From the NCBI GenBank assembly GCA_028284465.1, contig JANQRR010000025.1, positions 1 through 64,000 on the forward strand: a DNA stretch of 64,000 nt. Direction: 5' to 3'. Position 1 is the stretch's first letter. Each line of letters starts with the position of its first letter. A model generated the notes under the pieces. It was not told where the DNA came from. It saw only the letters and a program-made list of their open reading frames with translations, and made no database searches. A program made the position numbers and the translations under genes. The DNA is from Gammaproteobacteria bacterium (GTDB taxonomy: Bacteria; Pseudomonadota; Gammaproteobacteria; JAJFKO01). Shown one piece after another: positions 27,221-35,154 of this stretch.

Positions 27221-28003
27221 ATGGCATTATTTGCAAGAGATATAAATACTATTCATTATGGTGATCCGTGTCTTAACGATGATAAGTTCATTGCGACGAT
27301 GCGGGAAAATATATTGCAAGGCGACATTTATATCATTAAGAATTTTATTGAAAAAAAAATATTACAAAAAATTCGAAATTACCTAATTAATATAGGTTCA
27401 TCTTCATTACCAAACTATTATCCTTTATTAGAAGGTTGCCCTAATTTTCATCGGCTTAATCATGCAGATGAGCGGGCTTATGTCAAAGGCACATTTTATC
27501 AGTTTTCATTTTTGCCATGGAACCAAGATATGTTTGGCTTATTTGATTTGTTTAAGGAAATTTGTTATCTAAAAAACCGCTTAGGTGAAATTGAATCACG
27601 CGATCGATTTTTATCAGCAACTCCAGATGATGATTGTGTGATGCGCATTGTTTGCCAAAACTATCCTGCAGGCGGTGGTAGCCTTAATCCGCATTCTGAT
27701 CCAATTGATTATCATCAAATTACAGTGCCAATATTAACAATGTCGAAAAAAGGTGAGGATTTTCGCCAGGGCGGAGCGTATGTTGTTAGGCCTAATAAAG
27801 AAAAAGTTATTTTAGATGATATTGTTGAATGGGGTGATGTTACATATACCAATGCGCAAGTTATTCATGGAGTTGAACCAATTGATCCGGATGAAGAATT
27901 AGATTGGTTGTCGTTCCGCGGGCGTTGGATGTTTTTGTTTGTTATTAATAAATTAAGTGCACATGACACTATATCTAATCCATTAGATTACAAAAGCATA
28001 TAG
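27221..28003 (+). CDS. 2OG-Fe(II) oxygenase-like protein (tandem copy 2)
   Basis: 260 residues, paralogous to the preceding gene over its full length (shared LFARDxxTxHxxD start, FYQFSFLPWNQDMF, then NYPAGGGSLNPHSDP, MSKKGEDFRQGGAYV and NAQVIHGVEPI). The HxD...H iron ligands and the GRWMFLF Arg are kept, so both copies should be active. The pair differs most between residues 110 and 150, where substrate loops usually lie. It follows copy 1 after 16 bases, with AAGGA before the ATG. Confidence 0.75.
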   Translation: MALFARDINTIHYGDPCLNDDKFIATMRENILQGDIYIIKNFIEKKILQKIRNYLINIGSSSLPNYYPLLEGCPNFHRLNHADERAYVKGTFYQFSFLPWNQDMFGLFDLFKEICYLKNRLGEIESRDRFLSATPDDDCVMRIVCQNYPAGGGSLNPHSDPIDYHQITVPILTMSKKGEDFRQGGAYVVRPNKEKVILDDIVEWGDVTYTNAQVIHGVEPIDPDEELDWLSFRGRWMFLFVINKLSAHDTISNPLDYKSI

Positions 28004-28028
28004 TAATTTTTATTTGAGGGTATTACTT

Positions 28029-28415
28029 ATGAAAACCACTGCATCAATGGTATCACCTTTATTTTTTATCTTTATGACATTAGCATTTACTATTTATGGT
28101 CAGTTAATCATTAAATGGCGCGTAACTTGTGCGGGCAGTATGCCGCATAATCCTACCGGTGTGGCATTATATTTAATGCATTTACTGCTAAATCCGTGGG
28201 TGATCAGTGGTTTATTTGCTGCATTTCTCGCGTCATTAAATTGGATGATGGCAGTGAGTAAATTGCCCTTAAGCTATGCTTATCCATTCATGAGCTTAGC
28301 GTTTCCATTAACTATTATTTTAAGTGCTGTAATTTTTCATGAAGTGATCACTATTCCAAAAATTATTGGGACTGCTCTTATCATCGGTGGCGTGATGGTG
28401 CTTGCAAAAGGATAG
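28029..28415 (+). CDS. Small EamA/SMR-type membrane protein (ArnE/ArnF-like lipid-sugar carrier subunit)
   Basis: A 128-residue protein with four membrane helices. It starts at the ATG after GAGGG; an in-frame TTG upstream is unlikely. The half-size EamA fold and the motifs YGQLIIKWRV, LPLSYAYPFMSLAFPLTII and FHEVITIPKIIGTALIIGGV resemble ArnE/ArnF, which move undecaprenyl-phosphate aminoarabinose across the inner membrane. It sits between the oxygenases and an aminotransferase of amino-sugar synthesis, so a role in flipping a lipid-linked amino sugar is likely. It may act as a homodimer, as no partner subunit is adjacent. Confidence 0.75.
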   Translation: MKTTASMVSPLFFIFMTLAFTIYGQLIIKWRVTCAGSMPHNPTGVALYLMHLLLNPWVISGLFAAFLASLNWMMAVSKLPLSYAYPFMSLAFPLTIILSAVIFHEVITIPKIIGTALIIGGVMVLAKG

Positions 28416-28440
28416 AATTTCATAAAAAGGGAAACAACTA

Positions 28441-29610
28441 ATGCGTATACCAATTAACAAACCGTATGTGTCGGGAAAAGAATACGATTACATCAAAGAA
28501 GCCGTGTATTTAAAAAGATTGTGCGGCAATGGTGAATTCACCAAACGTTGTCATCGCTGGCTGCAACAATTGACTAGCTGTGCAAAAGCGCTATTAACAC
28601 ATTCATGTACTGCAGCGTTAGAAATGTCAGCAATCTTACTTGATATCAAACCTGGTGATGAAGTTATAATGCCATCATTCACTTTTGTTTCTACCGCTAA
28701 TGCATTTGTATTACGTGGTGCTACGCCAGTATTTGTTGATGTTACCGCCGATACCTTATGTATTGATCCGCAGCTAATTGAAGCAGCGATCACACCGCGT
28801 ACCAAAGCGATTGTGCCGGTGCATTATGCCGGCGTATCATGTGACATGACTGCTATCATGGATATTGCAAAGCGCCATAATTTATATGTAGTCGAAGACG
28901 CAGCGCATTCAATCACCGCAACCTACAAAGGTCAACAGTCAGGAACACATGGCCATTTAGCTACGTTTAGTTTCCATGAAACTAAAAATTTAATCTGTGG
29001 TGAAGGTGGTGCACTCATTGTTAATGATCCACAATTTGCTGAACGTGCTGAATTCATTTGGGAGAAAGGCACTAATCGCGCGAAGTTTTTTCGTGGCCAA
29101 GTGGATAAATATACTTGGGTTGACGTTGGTTCTTCTTATTTACCGAGTGAACTTAATGCGGCTTATCTATGGGCGCAATTAGAAATTGCTGAAGAAATTA
29201 TGCAAAAGCGCAAAAGTGTATGGAGGCATTATTATCAGATTTTTGCTGAAAGTGAAGCGCAAGGTTTAGTGCGTCGTCCAATTATTCCTGCTGAGTCAGG
29301 CCATAATGCGCATATGTTTTATTTAATTATGCAAGATAGTAAGACCAGAGATCAATTAGTTGCTGAGCTTGCAGCAAAAAGTATTGGTGCACCATTTCAT
29401 TATGTGCCATTACATAGCTCACCTGCTGGCAAAAAATTCAGCCGTACTCATGGTAGCCTTGCTGTTACTAATGATTTAAGTTCACGATTAATCCGTTTGC
29501 CTTTATGGGCCGGTATTGCCGATAGTGAAGTCAATGATGTGGTTGATGGTGTCATGAACTTTTTAGCTCATACCTATAGTGATAGCGCTGCAGAAGCTTC
29601 GATGGTTTAA
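28441..29610 (+). CDS. wecE: WecE/RffA-like dTDP-4-amino-4,6-dideoxygalactose transaminase
   Basis: 389 residues. It is a DegT/DnrJ/EryC1/StrS aminotransferase with strong likeness to enterobacterial WecE (RffA): KLCG-type N-terminus (KRLCGNGEFTKRC), GDEVIMPSFTFVSTANAFVLRG, the PLP aspartate D153 in VVEDAAH, and Schiff-base K182 in SFHETKN before GEGGA. WecE makes dTDP-Fuc4N from dTDP-4-keto-6-deoxyglucose and glutamate. No acetyltransferase follows directly, but a GNAT lies in block B. It is the last gene of the unit, and a short AT-rich gap separates it from the converging antitoxin gene. Confidence 0.85.
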   Translation: MRIPINKPYVSGKEYDYIKEAVYLKRLCGNGEFTKRCHRWLQQLTSCAKALLTHSCTAALEMSAILLDIKPGDEVIMPSFTFVSTANAFVLRGATPVFVDVTADTLCIDPQLIEAAITPRTKAIVPVHYAGVSCDMTAIMDIAKRHNLYVVEDAAHSITATYKGQQSGTHGHLATFSFHETKNLICGEGGALIVNDPQFAERAEFIWEKGTNRAKFFRGQVDKYTWVDVGSSYLPSELNAAYLWAQLEIAEEIMQKRKSVWRHYYQIFAESEAQGLVRRPIIPAESGHNAHMFYLIMQDSKTRDQLVAELAAKSIGAPFHYVPLHSSPAGKKFSRTHGSLAVTNDLSSRLIRLPLWAGIADSEVNDVVDGVMNFLAHTYSDSAAEASMV

Positions 29611-29638
29611 TGGATATAATAATATCTGTTAAGCCTTA

Positions 29639-29974
29639 TTATGCGACAGCTACTTCTAAATGACCATGCATAGATGAACGCTTGGATTTTGTTTTTACGA
29701 TGATCTTTACATCTTGATTTAATAAATTTAAAAAACGAATTAATGCTTCCATTGAAAATCCACCAAATTTTCCATTTACTAGAGCAGGTATTTTTGGTTG
29801 AGTGAGCCCAAGAATTTCAGCAGCTTCAGTTTGTTTTAATTTTCTTTTTGCAATAATTTCTTCAATGCGCATAGCTAATCTCGCTTTTGCCAACTGCGCT
29901 TCTGGATCTGAAAAGCCTAAATCTTTATAGATGTTCCCACTGCCTTTTGTGTATTTTATTTTCTGAGTGCTCAT
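29639..29974 (-). CDS. HigA-like HTH antitoxin (XRE, partner of Gp49/DUF891 toxins)
   Basis: 111 residues. The segment GNIYKDLGFSDPEAQLAKARL precedes an XRE helix-turn-helix (KLKQTEAAEILGLTQPKIPALVNGKFGGFSMEALIRFLN). This is the layout of antitoxins paired with phage Gp49-like toxins. The ATG is preferred over an in-frame GTG three codons upstream because AGAGG stands eight bases before it. Only the last part of a toxin gene is left upstream, so it is now an orphan and may regulate itself or other loci. The tail after ~residue 95 is basic and unstructured. Confidence 0.85.
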   Translation of the reverse strand: MSTQKIKYTKGSGNIYKDLGFSDPEAQLAKARLAMRIEEIIAKRKLKQTEAAEILGLTQPKIPALVNGKFGGFSMEALIRFLNLLNQDVKIIVKTKSKRSSMHGHLEVAVA

Positions 29975-30068
29975 CACTTTCACCTCTTAACTGTTTCTCT
30001 ATAGATTCTGCTTCACGAAGACGCTGTTTAATTAAACTTATCTCTTGTTTTGGAGTTCTAATACCTTG
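29925..30068 (-). pseudogene. 3' fragment of a HigB/Gp49-like toxin gene
   Basis: The frame just upstream of, and overlapping, the antitoxin encodes QGIRTPKQEISLIKQRLREA. This matches the C-terminal helix of Gp49-like toxins (consensus KKTQKTPxxEIxxAxxRxxE). It ends with a stop inside the antitoxin gene. Before this fragment comes the natural end of the LuxR gene, so the toxin's N-terminal ~75% is absent here. It complements the truncated toxin at 8.2 kb almost exactly. Confidence 0.7.
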
Positions 30069-30070
30069 TT

Positions 30071-30426
30071 TTATTCTTTTAAGTAGCCGAATTGAATACC
30101 ACGGAAAACTGCTTGTGCCATGCTATTACATGCAAGTTTTTCTTTATTTTTTTTCTATGAGTATCAATAGTGCTTTTTTGAAGATTTAATAGTTTAGCTG
30201 TTTCGAATGAAGATTTACCTTGAGCTGCTAAATATAAGCAAGCAACTTCTCGGGAGGTTAGATGTTTGTGAAAGAAAATTTGTTGCTTAATAGTAGTAGT
30301 TCTTAGAAGACCTTCAATTAAATTTATTTGTTTTTTTGAAGGTTCATTATTACCTAATTGAGCTAGTAATTTTATAATAAGAAAATTAATGGTGTTTTCT
30401 TCATTGATTAAGTAAGCTTGTTTCAT
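30071..30426 (-). pseudogene. LuxR-type transcriptional regulator with a homopolymer frameshift
   Basis: The frame encodes a short N-terminal region and a LuxR/GerE helix-turn-helix (LTSREVACLYLAAQGKSS, then LNLQKSTIDTHRKK). After an A8 tract (plus-strand T8 at 30147-30154) the reading shifts and gives an atypical end that stops at 30079. One extra A would yield KEKLACNSMAQAVFRGIQFG followed by YLKE and a stop at 30071, which is the standard LuxR C-terminus. So the gene is one base short in the tract. Slippage, phase variation, true decay or a sequencing error would each explain this. It adjoins a response regulator and a kinase reading the same way. Confidence 0.75.
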
Positions 30427-30552
30427 AATTAATATTCCTCTATTCCAGTAAATTGTTATTTATTATTTTTTATTTATTCTAGCTGATATCGTATTAAAAT
30501 AACACACTTGTAATGTGAGAATTATTTCCAACGTGCTGTAAGATATTGCTTA

Positions 30553-31554
30553 CTATCCTGCGCTATATTGTAGAAATGTTAAAATTCTATCGCTATCAAT
30601 ATCATAAATTGATGGATCGCTTATATATGCAGTGTAATAGGTCGATTGGCCTTGTATAGAGTTAGATACCGGATGTAAGAATTTTTCCCATTTATGTGGA
30701 GGAGTATTATAATCAGTATCTGAAAAAAAGAATGGAATTTTTTTACGGCTTTTTAAAGCATCAGTAATAGCGTTTGGTACGTTACCAGTATCTTGAGTAA
30801 AATCGTAATATTCAGCAAGATCTTTTTCACTTTTAACAGCAAGTATACTCAGCTGACCTTTTTTATCGAGTAAAATAAAACTACCATATTCATCTGCAAG
30901 ATAGTATTCAATAATATACTGCTCATTGCACAGATTATGAAAGAATTTGACAAAAGCAGGATCATTTAAACAAGTTAACTTTTGTTGCTCTGAAGTAATG
31001 AGACTACCAACAATTGTATGCGATAGATCTAAATAAAATTGATATGTCAATTCTGAAATAGCAGTTTTCAATTCAGATATCATCGTCGCTGGATTTTTAA
31101 AAATAAATTTATCAATTATACCTTCATTAAAAGCTTGTACAGCATCATTTTGGGTTGCAATTCCGGTTAGTAAGATTTTTTTAGCCTGAATATCTTTGAT
31201 AGTTCGATACATGTCTATACCATTTAGTCCAGGCATGGCATAGTCAGAAATTATCACAGGTACTAAATCAAACCTTTTTGAATTATAAATCTCATAGCAA
31301 ATTTTTCTTAAATTATAATCATAGACTGCATGATCTGACTTAACTTCATCGTCTACATTTAAACATTGATCTAAATAACTGTGAGGTTTATATTCATTCA
31401 GAAAAAATTTAACAGCACTTTTTGGGTTATCAAAAGTTTGGAATGGTTGCATATTATTAAATGCAAGGTCAAAGCTATCTAAGAAACCTGGATCATCGTC
31501 AACTACAACAATTTTACTTGGGATAAAACAGCAAGGTAAACTATCAGTTATCAT
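30553..31554 (-). CDS. Response regulator with non-DNA-binding C-terminal region
   Basis: 333 residues from the ATG that follows GAGGAT inside the end of the kinase gene. The receiver domain has the acidic cluster VVDDDP, the phospho-acceptor D104 in IISDYAMPGLNG, Thr120 in ILLTG and Lys143 in FIFKNP. An insert of about 45 residues between the first helix and the phosphorylation strand is unusual. The C-terminal ~170 residues have no helix-turn-helix or enzyme motif I recognise. Output may therefore be protein-protein. It is translationally coupled to the kinase (11-base overlap), so the two are a cognate pair. Confidence 0.83.
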   Translation of the reverse strand: MITDSLPCCFIPSKIVVVDDDPGFLDSFDLAFNNMQPFQTFDNPKSAVKFFLNEYKPHSYLDQCLNVDDEVKSDHAVYDYNLRKICYEIYNSKRFDLVPVIISDYAMPGLNGIDMYRTIKDIQAKKILLTGIATQNDAVQAFNEGIIDKFIFKNPATMISELKTAISELTYQFYLDLSHTIVGSLITSEQQKLTCLNDPAFVKFFHNLCNEQYIIEYYLADEYGSFILLDKKGQLSILAVKSEKDLAEYYDFTQDTGNVPNAITDALKSRKKIPFFFSDTDYNTPPHKWEKFLHPVSNSIQGQSTYYTAYISDPSIYDIDSDRILTFLQYSAG

Positions 31555-32728
31555 TTTCAGTATCCTCAATTTTTGGGAAGCTTAATATGAATGTTGTGTG
31601 CTCGTTTACTTTAGAACTACATTCTATATTACCACCAAACTGCTCTATAATCATCTTACAAAAAGCTAAACCGATTCCTGAACCATGTTTTGTTTTACTA
31701 TAAAATCGATTAAATATATGAGCAATATCTTTTTGCGCAATTCCAATTCCCGTATCCTTAAAAATCAGGAGGTTTTTATCATTTTCACTTTGAATCTTAA
31801 TATCAATATAAGTATCAGCAGTGTTTTTAGCGGCGGTATAATATAATGCATTTTTTATAAGATTAAACAACACATGTATCATTAAGATTTTATTCCCGTT
31901 AAAAATAAAATCGCAGCTTTTATTCCATAAGATTTTTTGTTTTTGATCCTCAGTAAATGGATATTCTGCTAATGCTGTTTTGATGCAATCTGCTATTGAG
32001 CATTTTTTAAATTCACTTTGTTTTTGTAAAGGGTTAAGATTAGTTAATAGTATATCAATAAATGTTCCTGCTTGAGTAACAGAGTGTTCAATTGTTTGGA
32101 TGCTACGTTCTATTTTTTTAAGTTGGAGATCTTGCAGTGGCTGATCGAGTAAATTATTATTTTTAGCTAATTTATAACCATCAATTAATGATGATAATAA
32201 ATTAATTATTCCATGAGAGTGCATTTTGATAGTGGCCAAAGGAGTTCTTACTTCATGAGCAATGCTAGCGCTAGCTATTGTCATACCTTCTAGTTTATGG
32301 TGTGTATCAGCTAATTGCATCTTAGTGCGTTTCAGTTCTGTTATGTCAAATGATACTCCTAAAATACCAATAATTTTGTTATGTTTGTCCCGCAAGGGTA
32401 CTTTCTTAGATAAGTATGTTAATCTTTCACCGGAAGATAAAGGTAAAATTTCCTCTTCAGTCTGTTCAGAGCCTGTATTAATAACATTTGTATCAACGAT
32501 TGCAATTTGTTTAGCTAGTTCCTTAGGTAAAGTCTCACTTGCAGTCAACCCAACTATGTCATGTCGTGACTCTAAACCTATAAATTTAGCTTGTTCATCA
32601 TTGCAACCAATTAGAACACCATTACGATCTTTCCAGTAAACATGTCCGGGTAATAGCGATATGATTTGTTCTAAAAGCCACGGTTCTTTAAAAACTTTTT
32701 CTAGAGTATAATTTTTTTTTCTGTTCAT
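31544..32728 (-). CDS. PAS-domain sensor histidine kinase (soluble)
   Basis: 394 residues without membrane segments. A PAS domain occupies residues 20-130 (LPGHVYWKDRNGVLIGCN, and IIGILGVSFDITELK as its C-terminal strand). The H-box is SIAHEVRTPLATIK with H158. The ATPase domain has the N-box NLIKNALYY, G1 DTGIGIA and G2 GSGIGLAFCK. It should autophosphorylate in the cytoplasm in response to an unknown internal cue and pass phosphate to the overlapping response regulator gene. This PAS type (LPGHVYWKD) is common in Legionella-like bacteria (recalled). Confidence 0.9.
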   Translation of the reverse strand: MNRKKNYTLEKVFKEPWLLEQIISLLPGHVYWKDRNGVLIGCNDEQAKFIGLESRHDIVGLTASETLPKELAKQIAIVDTNVINTGSEQTEEEILPLSSGERLTYLSKKVPLRDKHNKIIGILGVSFDITELKRTKMQLADTHHKLEGMTIASASIAHEVRTPLATIKMHSHGIINLLSSLIDGYKLAKNNNLLDQPLQDLQLKKIERSIQTIEHSVTQAGTFIDILLTNLNPLQKQSEFKKCSIADCIKTALAEYPFTEDQKQKILWNKSCDFIFNGNKILMIHVLFNLIKNALYYTAAKNTADTYIDIKIQSENDKNLLIFKDTGIGIAQKDIAHIFNRFYSKTKHGSGIGLAFCKMIIEQFGGNIECSSKVNEHTTFILSFPKIEDTENDN

Positions 32729-32749
32729 AATAAAATTAAATATATTTGA

Positions 32750-34018
32750 TTATATAAAAATTAGTGTTTGTGATGTATTGTTATGGTTCATAATAAATTT
32801 TGAGTTATTTATTGTTGTAGTATGTCTCACTAAATTATCACAATAAATATGTTTAATATAGAATAGTTTAGGATTCTCATAACTGCAACCGATCAATTTG
32901 GCTGTTTTTCTCATTATGGAAAATTCTTTTTCAATCTGGCATGTTTTTTTATTTATATTATTTTTTTTGTAATGAAAAGGATTGATACTTAGTTTATAGA
33001 GTTTTTTTCCACTATATTGTGGGTGAATAGCCATGTTAGCTAGAATAATTTTCTTCAATCCAGTTTTTAGAAAGCGACTTATATAAGATTTCTCAGGTTC
33101 AATATTGTTTCTTTCATAATTTACTATTCCTTCAATTACGTAGCATGGTCTATTTTGTTTCTTTTCTATTTTGTCAGTGGGAAAGTATGCAAATTCACCT
33201 TGACTATTGAATTTAAAAGGTAACACAATATTATCGATCATGCCAAAATGATTTTTTCTTTTGCATACAATTAGAATAACATTGTCTTTTTTTTGTAAAC
33301 ATTTCAATAATACTTTTGTGACTAGATAGCAGGGTAAAACATTACGGCCATCATCGTCTAAATGTAGAAATTGAGATAAATACTTATAAGAAAGAATAAA
33401 TTCATAGTTTTTTTTAGTTGCACCAAGGATTTTGTCACAAGAGATTTTTGATAATTTTATTTGATATTGATGTATGATTTTCCTGGCAAGATTTTTGTTA
33501 ATTTCTAGATTTCTACATAATAATGGATAATTAATAATCGGCTCTTGATATTTATCAAATATTTTATAAATGGATAAGAATCTACATAGAAAAAGATATA
33601 TCTCTAAACTATTAAAAGTAACAAAAAATTGTTGTTTTACTAAAAAGACTTCCAAACTAACTGGTTTTAGTCCTTTTATTTTCTTAGATTCAGATGATTG
33701 TAAACGCTCTATTTCTACTAGAATGATTTTTTTTAAATTTTCAAGAGAGTGTAATTTATTTTTTATATTTATTTTGTACTTTTTAATTAAACAAGATAAT
33801 TCAAAGATATGATATGCTCTAATTTGACAAGCAGTTTCGCCTACATGAGGATCAAATTCATAATATTTTTGTGAAATGAAAAAACTTTTTAATGCCTCTA
33901 TCATATGCTCAATGATTTTTTCTAAAATCCATAGTATTTTACTACCTTTCACATGATTAGGAATTTGTGTATTTGAAGATTGAGGTAATAGTTCAATACA
34001 ACTATAAAGCACGATCAT
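32750..34018 (-). CDS. Unknown 422-residue protein next to the two-component pair
   Basis: I do not recognise this protein. It lacks a signal peptide and membrane helices, is rich in Lys, Asn and Ile, and is among the most AT-rich genes of the window. The N-terminal ~210 residues are helical. The C-terminal part has beta segments, and ILANMAIHPQYSGKKLYKL faintly recalls the acetyl-CoA loop of GNAT proteins, but the glycine pattern is incomplete. It lies 21 bases upstream of the kinase on the same strand, so it is probably co-transcribed and could supply or sense its signal. Two AT-rich gaps flank the cluster. Confidence 0.5.
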   Translation of the reverse strand: MIVLYSCIELLPQSSNTQIPNHVKGSKILWILEKIIEHMIEALKSFFISQKYYEFDPHVGETACQIRAYHIFELSCLIKKYKINIKNKLHSLENLKKIILVEIERLQSSESKKIKGLKPVSLEVFLVKQQFFVTFNSLEIYLFLCRFLSIYKIFDKYQEPIINYPLLCRNLEINKNLARKIIHQYQIKLSKISCDKILGATKKNYEFILSYKYLSQFLHLDDDGRNVLPCYLVTKVLLKCLQKKDNVILIVCKRKNHFGMIDNIVLPFKFNSQGEFAYFPTDKIEKKQNRPCYVIEGIVNYERNNIEPEKSYISRFLKTGLKKIILANMAIHPQYSGKKLYKLSINPFHYKKNNINKKTCQIEKEFSIMRKTAKLIGCSYENPKLFYIKHIYCDNLVRHTTTINNSKFIMNHNNTSQTLIFI

Positions 34019-34356
34019 CTCTCTTTTTCTAGTTAATTAAAATAAAAAAAGTGATTAAAAGAGTATGCAATTGAGTTAAATATTATTTCGGTCAGTAAAA
34101 AGTGCTCATTTCAAATTATCAATAAGTTATTTATAAAATTTATAATTAAGTTTTTTTAAAGTAACTTTTATTATAAGAAAGTAGAGCCATCCTCATTTTT
34201 GAGGATGGTTATATAATAACGTATTATTTGCTAATATTGGAAAAAAATAGAATTATGAAACAAAAACAGTAGATATCATTATCGAAATTATTTGAAACTT
34301 AATTAAAATAAGCTTTAAAATCAGTAGGTTATAATAAAATAGGTAACTATCATTTG
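34019..34356. other. 338-base AT-rich gap with one hairpin
   Basis: No open frame of note. It should contain the promoter for the unknown protein-kinase-regulator unit on its left and the end of the nine-gene operon on its right. The only clear structure is the hairpin listed separately. Confidence 0.5.
34187..34208 (-). terminator. Hairpin after the nine-gene sugar operon
   Basis: CCATCCTCA, a TTTT loop, then TGAGGATGG: a perfect 9-bp stem about 150 bases after the amidohydrolase stop. The minus strand continues CTCTACTTTCT, an imperfect U-tract, so intrinsic termination is possible but not certain. Confidence 0.45.
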
Positions 34357-35154
34357 CTATTTATTAAATCGATCTTCAAGCCCAAGAAACTTAATAATAT
34401 TCTGATAGCCGATGTTTTGAGCTTTGTCATCATTGATCCCATCGGCAAAATATTCAAAACGAGTGCGAAGATCTGCGTGAGTGTATTCAGGGTGGTCACT
34501 GCCAATGCAAATGCGAGTATCGAAACTTTCGAACAAAAAGCGAATATCATTATCGATTGAGCTGTGCGCATATTTCATGATGGTGAGTGATAAATCTAAT
34601 AATAAATTATGATTAAATCGCGCCAGTTCAGCATACCTTAGTAATTCCACATTACCGCCATGTACAATAACAACTTTAGCGTGTGGTACTTTTTTTAATA
34701 AATTAATTAAACCATAAAAAGGATCGGTACTCGGATAAGATTGAATTTTAGTATGTTGATATGAACAATAAAAAATCGGTAAATGTCGTTTACTTGCTTC
34801 ATTAAACGCAGTTTCTAAAATCGGATGAGTAACATCGAGTTTCGATAGTCGAGGGTGAATTTTAATGCCTTGATAACCTAAAGCTTTAATAGTATCTAGT
34901 TCATTGGCGATGTTAGCGGAAGTTAATGGATTAAATCCAGCAATGGGGATCAGACTTTTATATGGATGGCATGCCTTAATAAAATTTTCATGAGAATAGT
35001 TTTCAGTTCCAGCTAAACCTACTGCACAAGCACCAATAAAATTTGCTTGTTGTAAATCTTTAATTAACTTATCAAATGAAGCATCGCGATTTTTATCATC
35101 GATCCATTGATTAGTTAACGTTGGATGAGCAAGTGAATCAATTAATGGGATCAT
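34357..35154 (-). CDS. Amidohydrolase-family metal-dependent hydrolase
   Basis: 265 residues. It is a TIM-barrel amidohydrolase of the PF04909 type with DSLAHPTL near the start, KIHPRLSK, the metal-site strand VVIVHGGN and a C-terminal IGSDHPEY carrying the catalytic Asp. The classic N-terminal HxH is reduced to a single His, as in some decarboxylase-like relatives. The chosen ATG lies inside the end of the ATP-grasp gene (17-base overlap). Longer readings run into that gene and are artefacts. It is the last gene of the nine-gene operon. The reaction may be deacylation or lactone opening of a sugar derivative. Confidence 0.75.
   Translation of the reverse strand: MIPLIDSLAHPTLTNQWIDDKNRDASFDKLIKDLQQANFIGACAVGLAGTENYSHENFIKACHPYKSLIPIAGFNPLTSANIANELDTIKALGYQGIKIHPRLSKLDVTHPILETAFNEASKRHLPIFYCSYQHTKIQSYPSTDPFYGLINLLKKVPHAKVVIVHGGNVELLRYAELARFNHNLLLDLSLTIMKYAHSSIDNDIRFLFESFDTRICIGSDHPEYTHADLRTRFEYFADGINDDKAQNIGYQNIIKFLGLEDRFNK

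Noticed and set aside
30126..30160. Programmed -1 ribosomal frameshift in the LuxR gene
   Set aside because: The AAG-AAA-AAC codons do not give a proper X-XXY-YYZ heptamer in frame; a one-base change in the A8 tract explains the break better.
32750..34018. LqsA-type autoinducer synthase beside the kinase
   Set aside because: No PLP-dependent aminotransferase motifs are present in the 422-residue protein, so the Lqs analogy is not supported.
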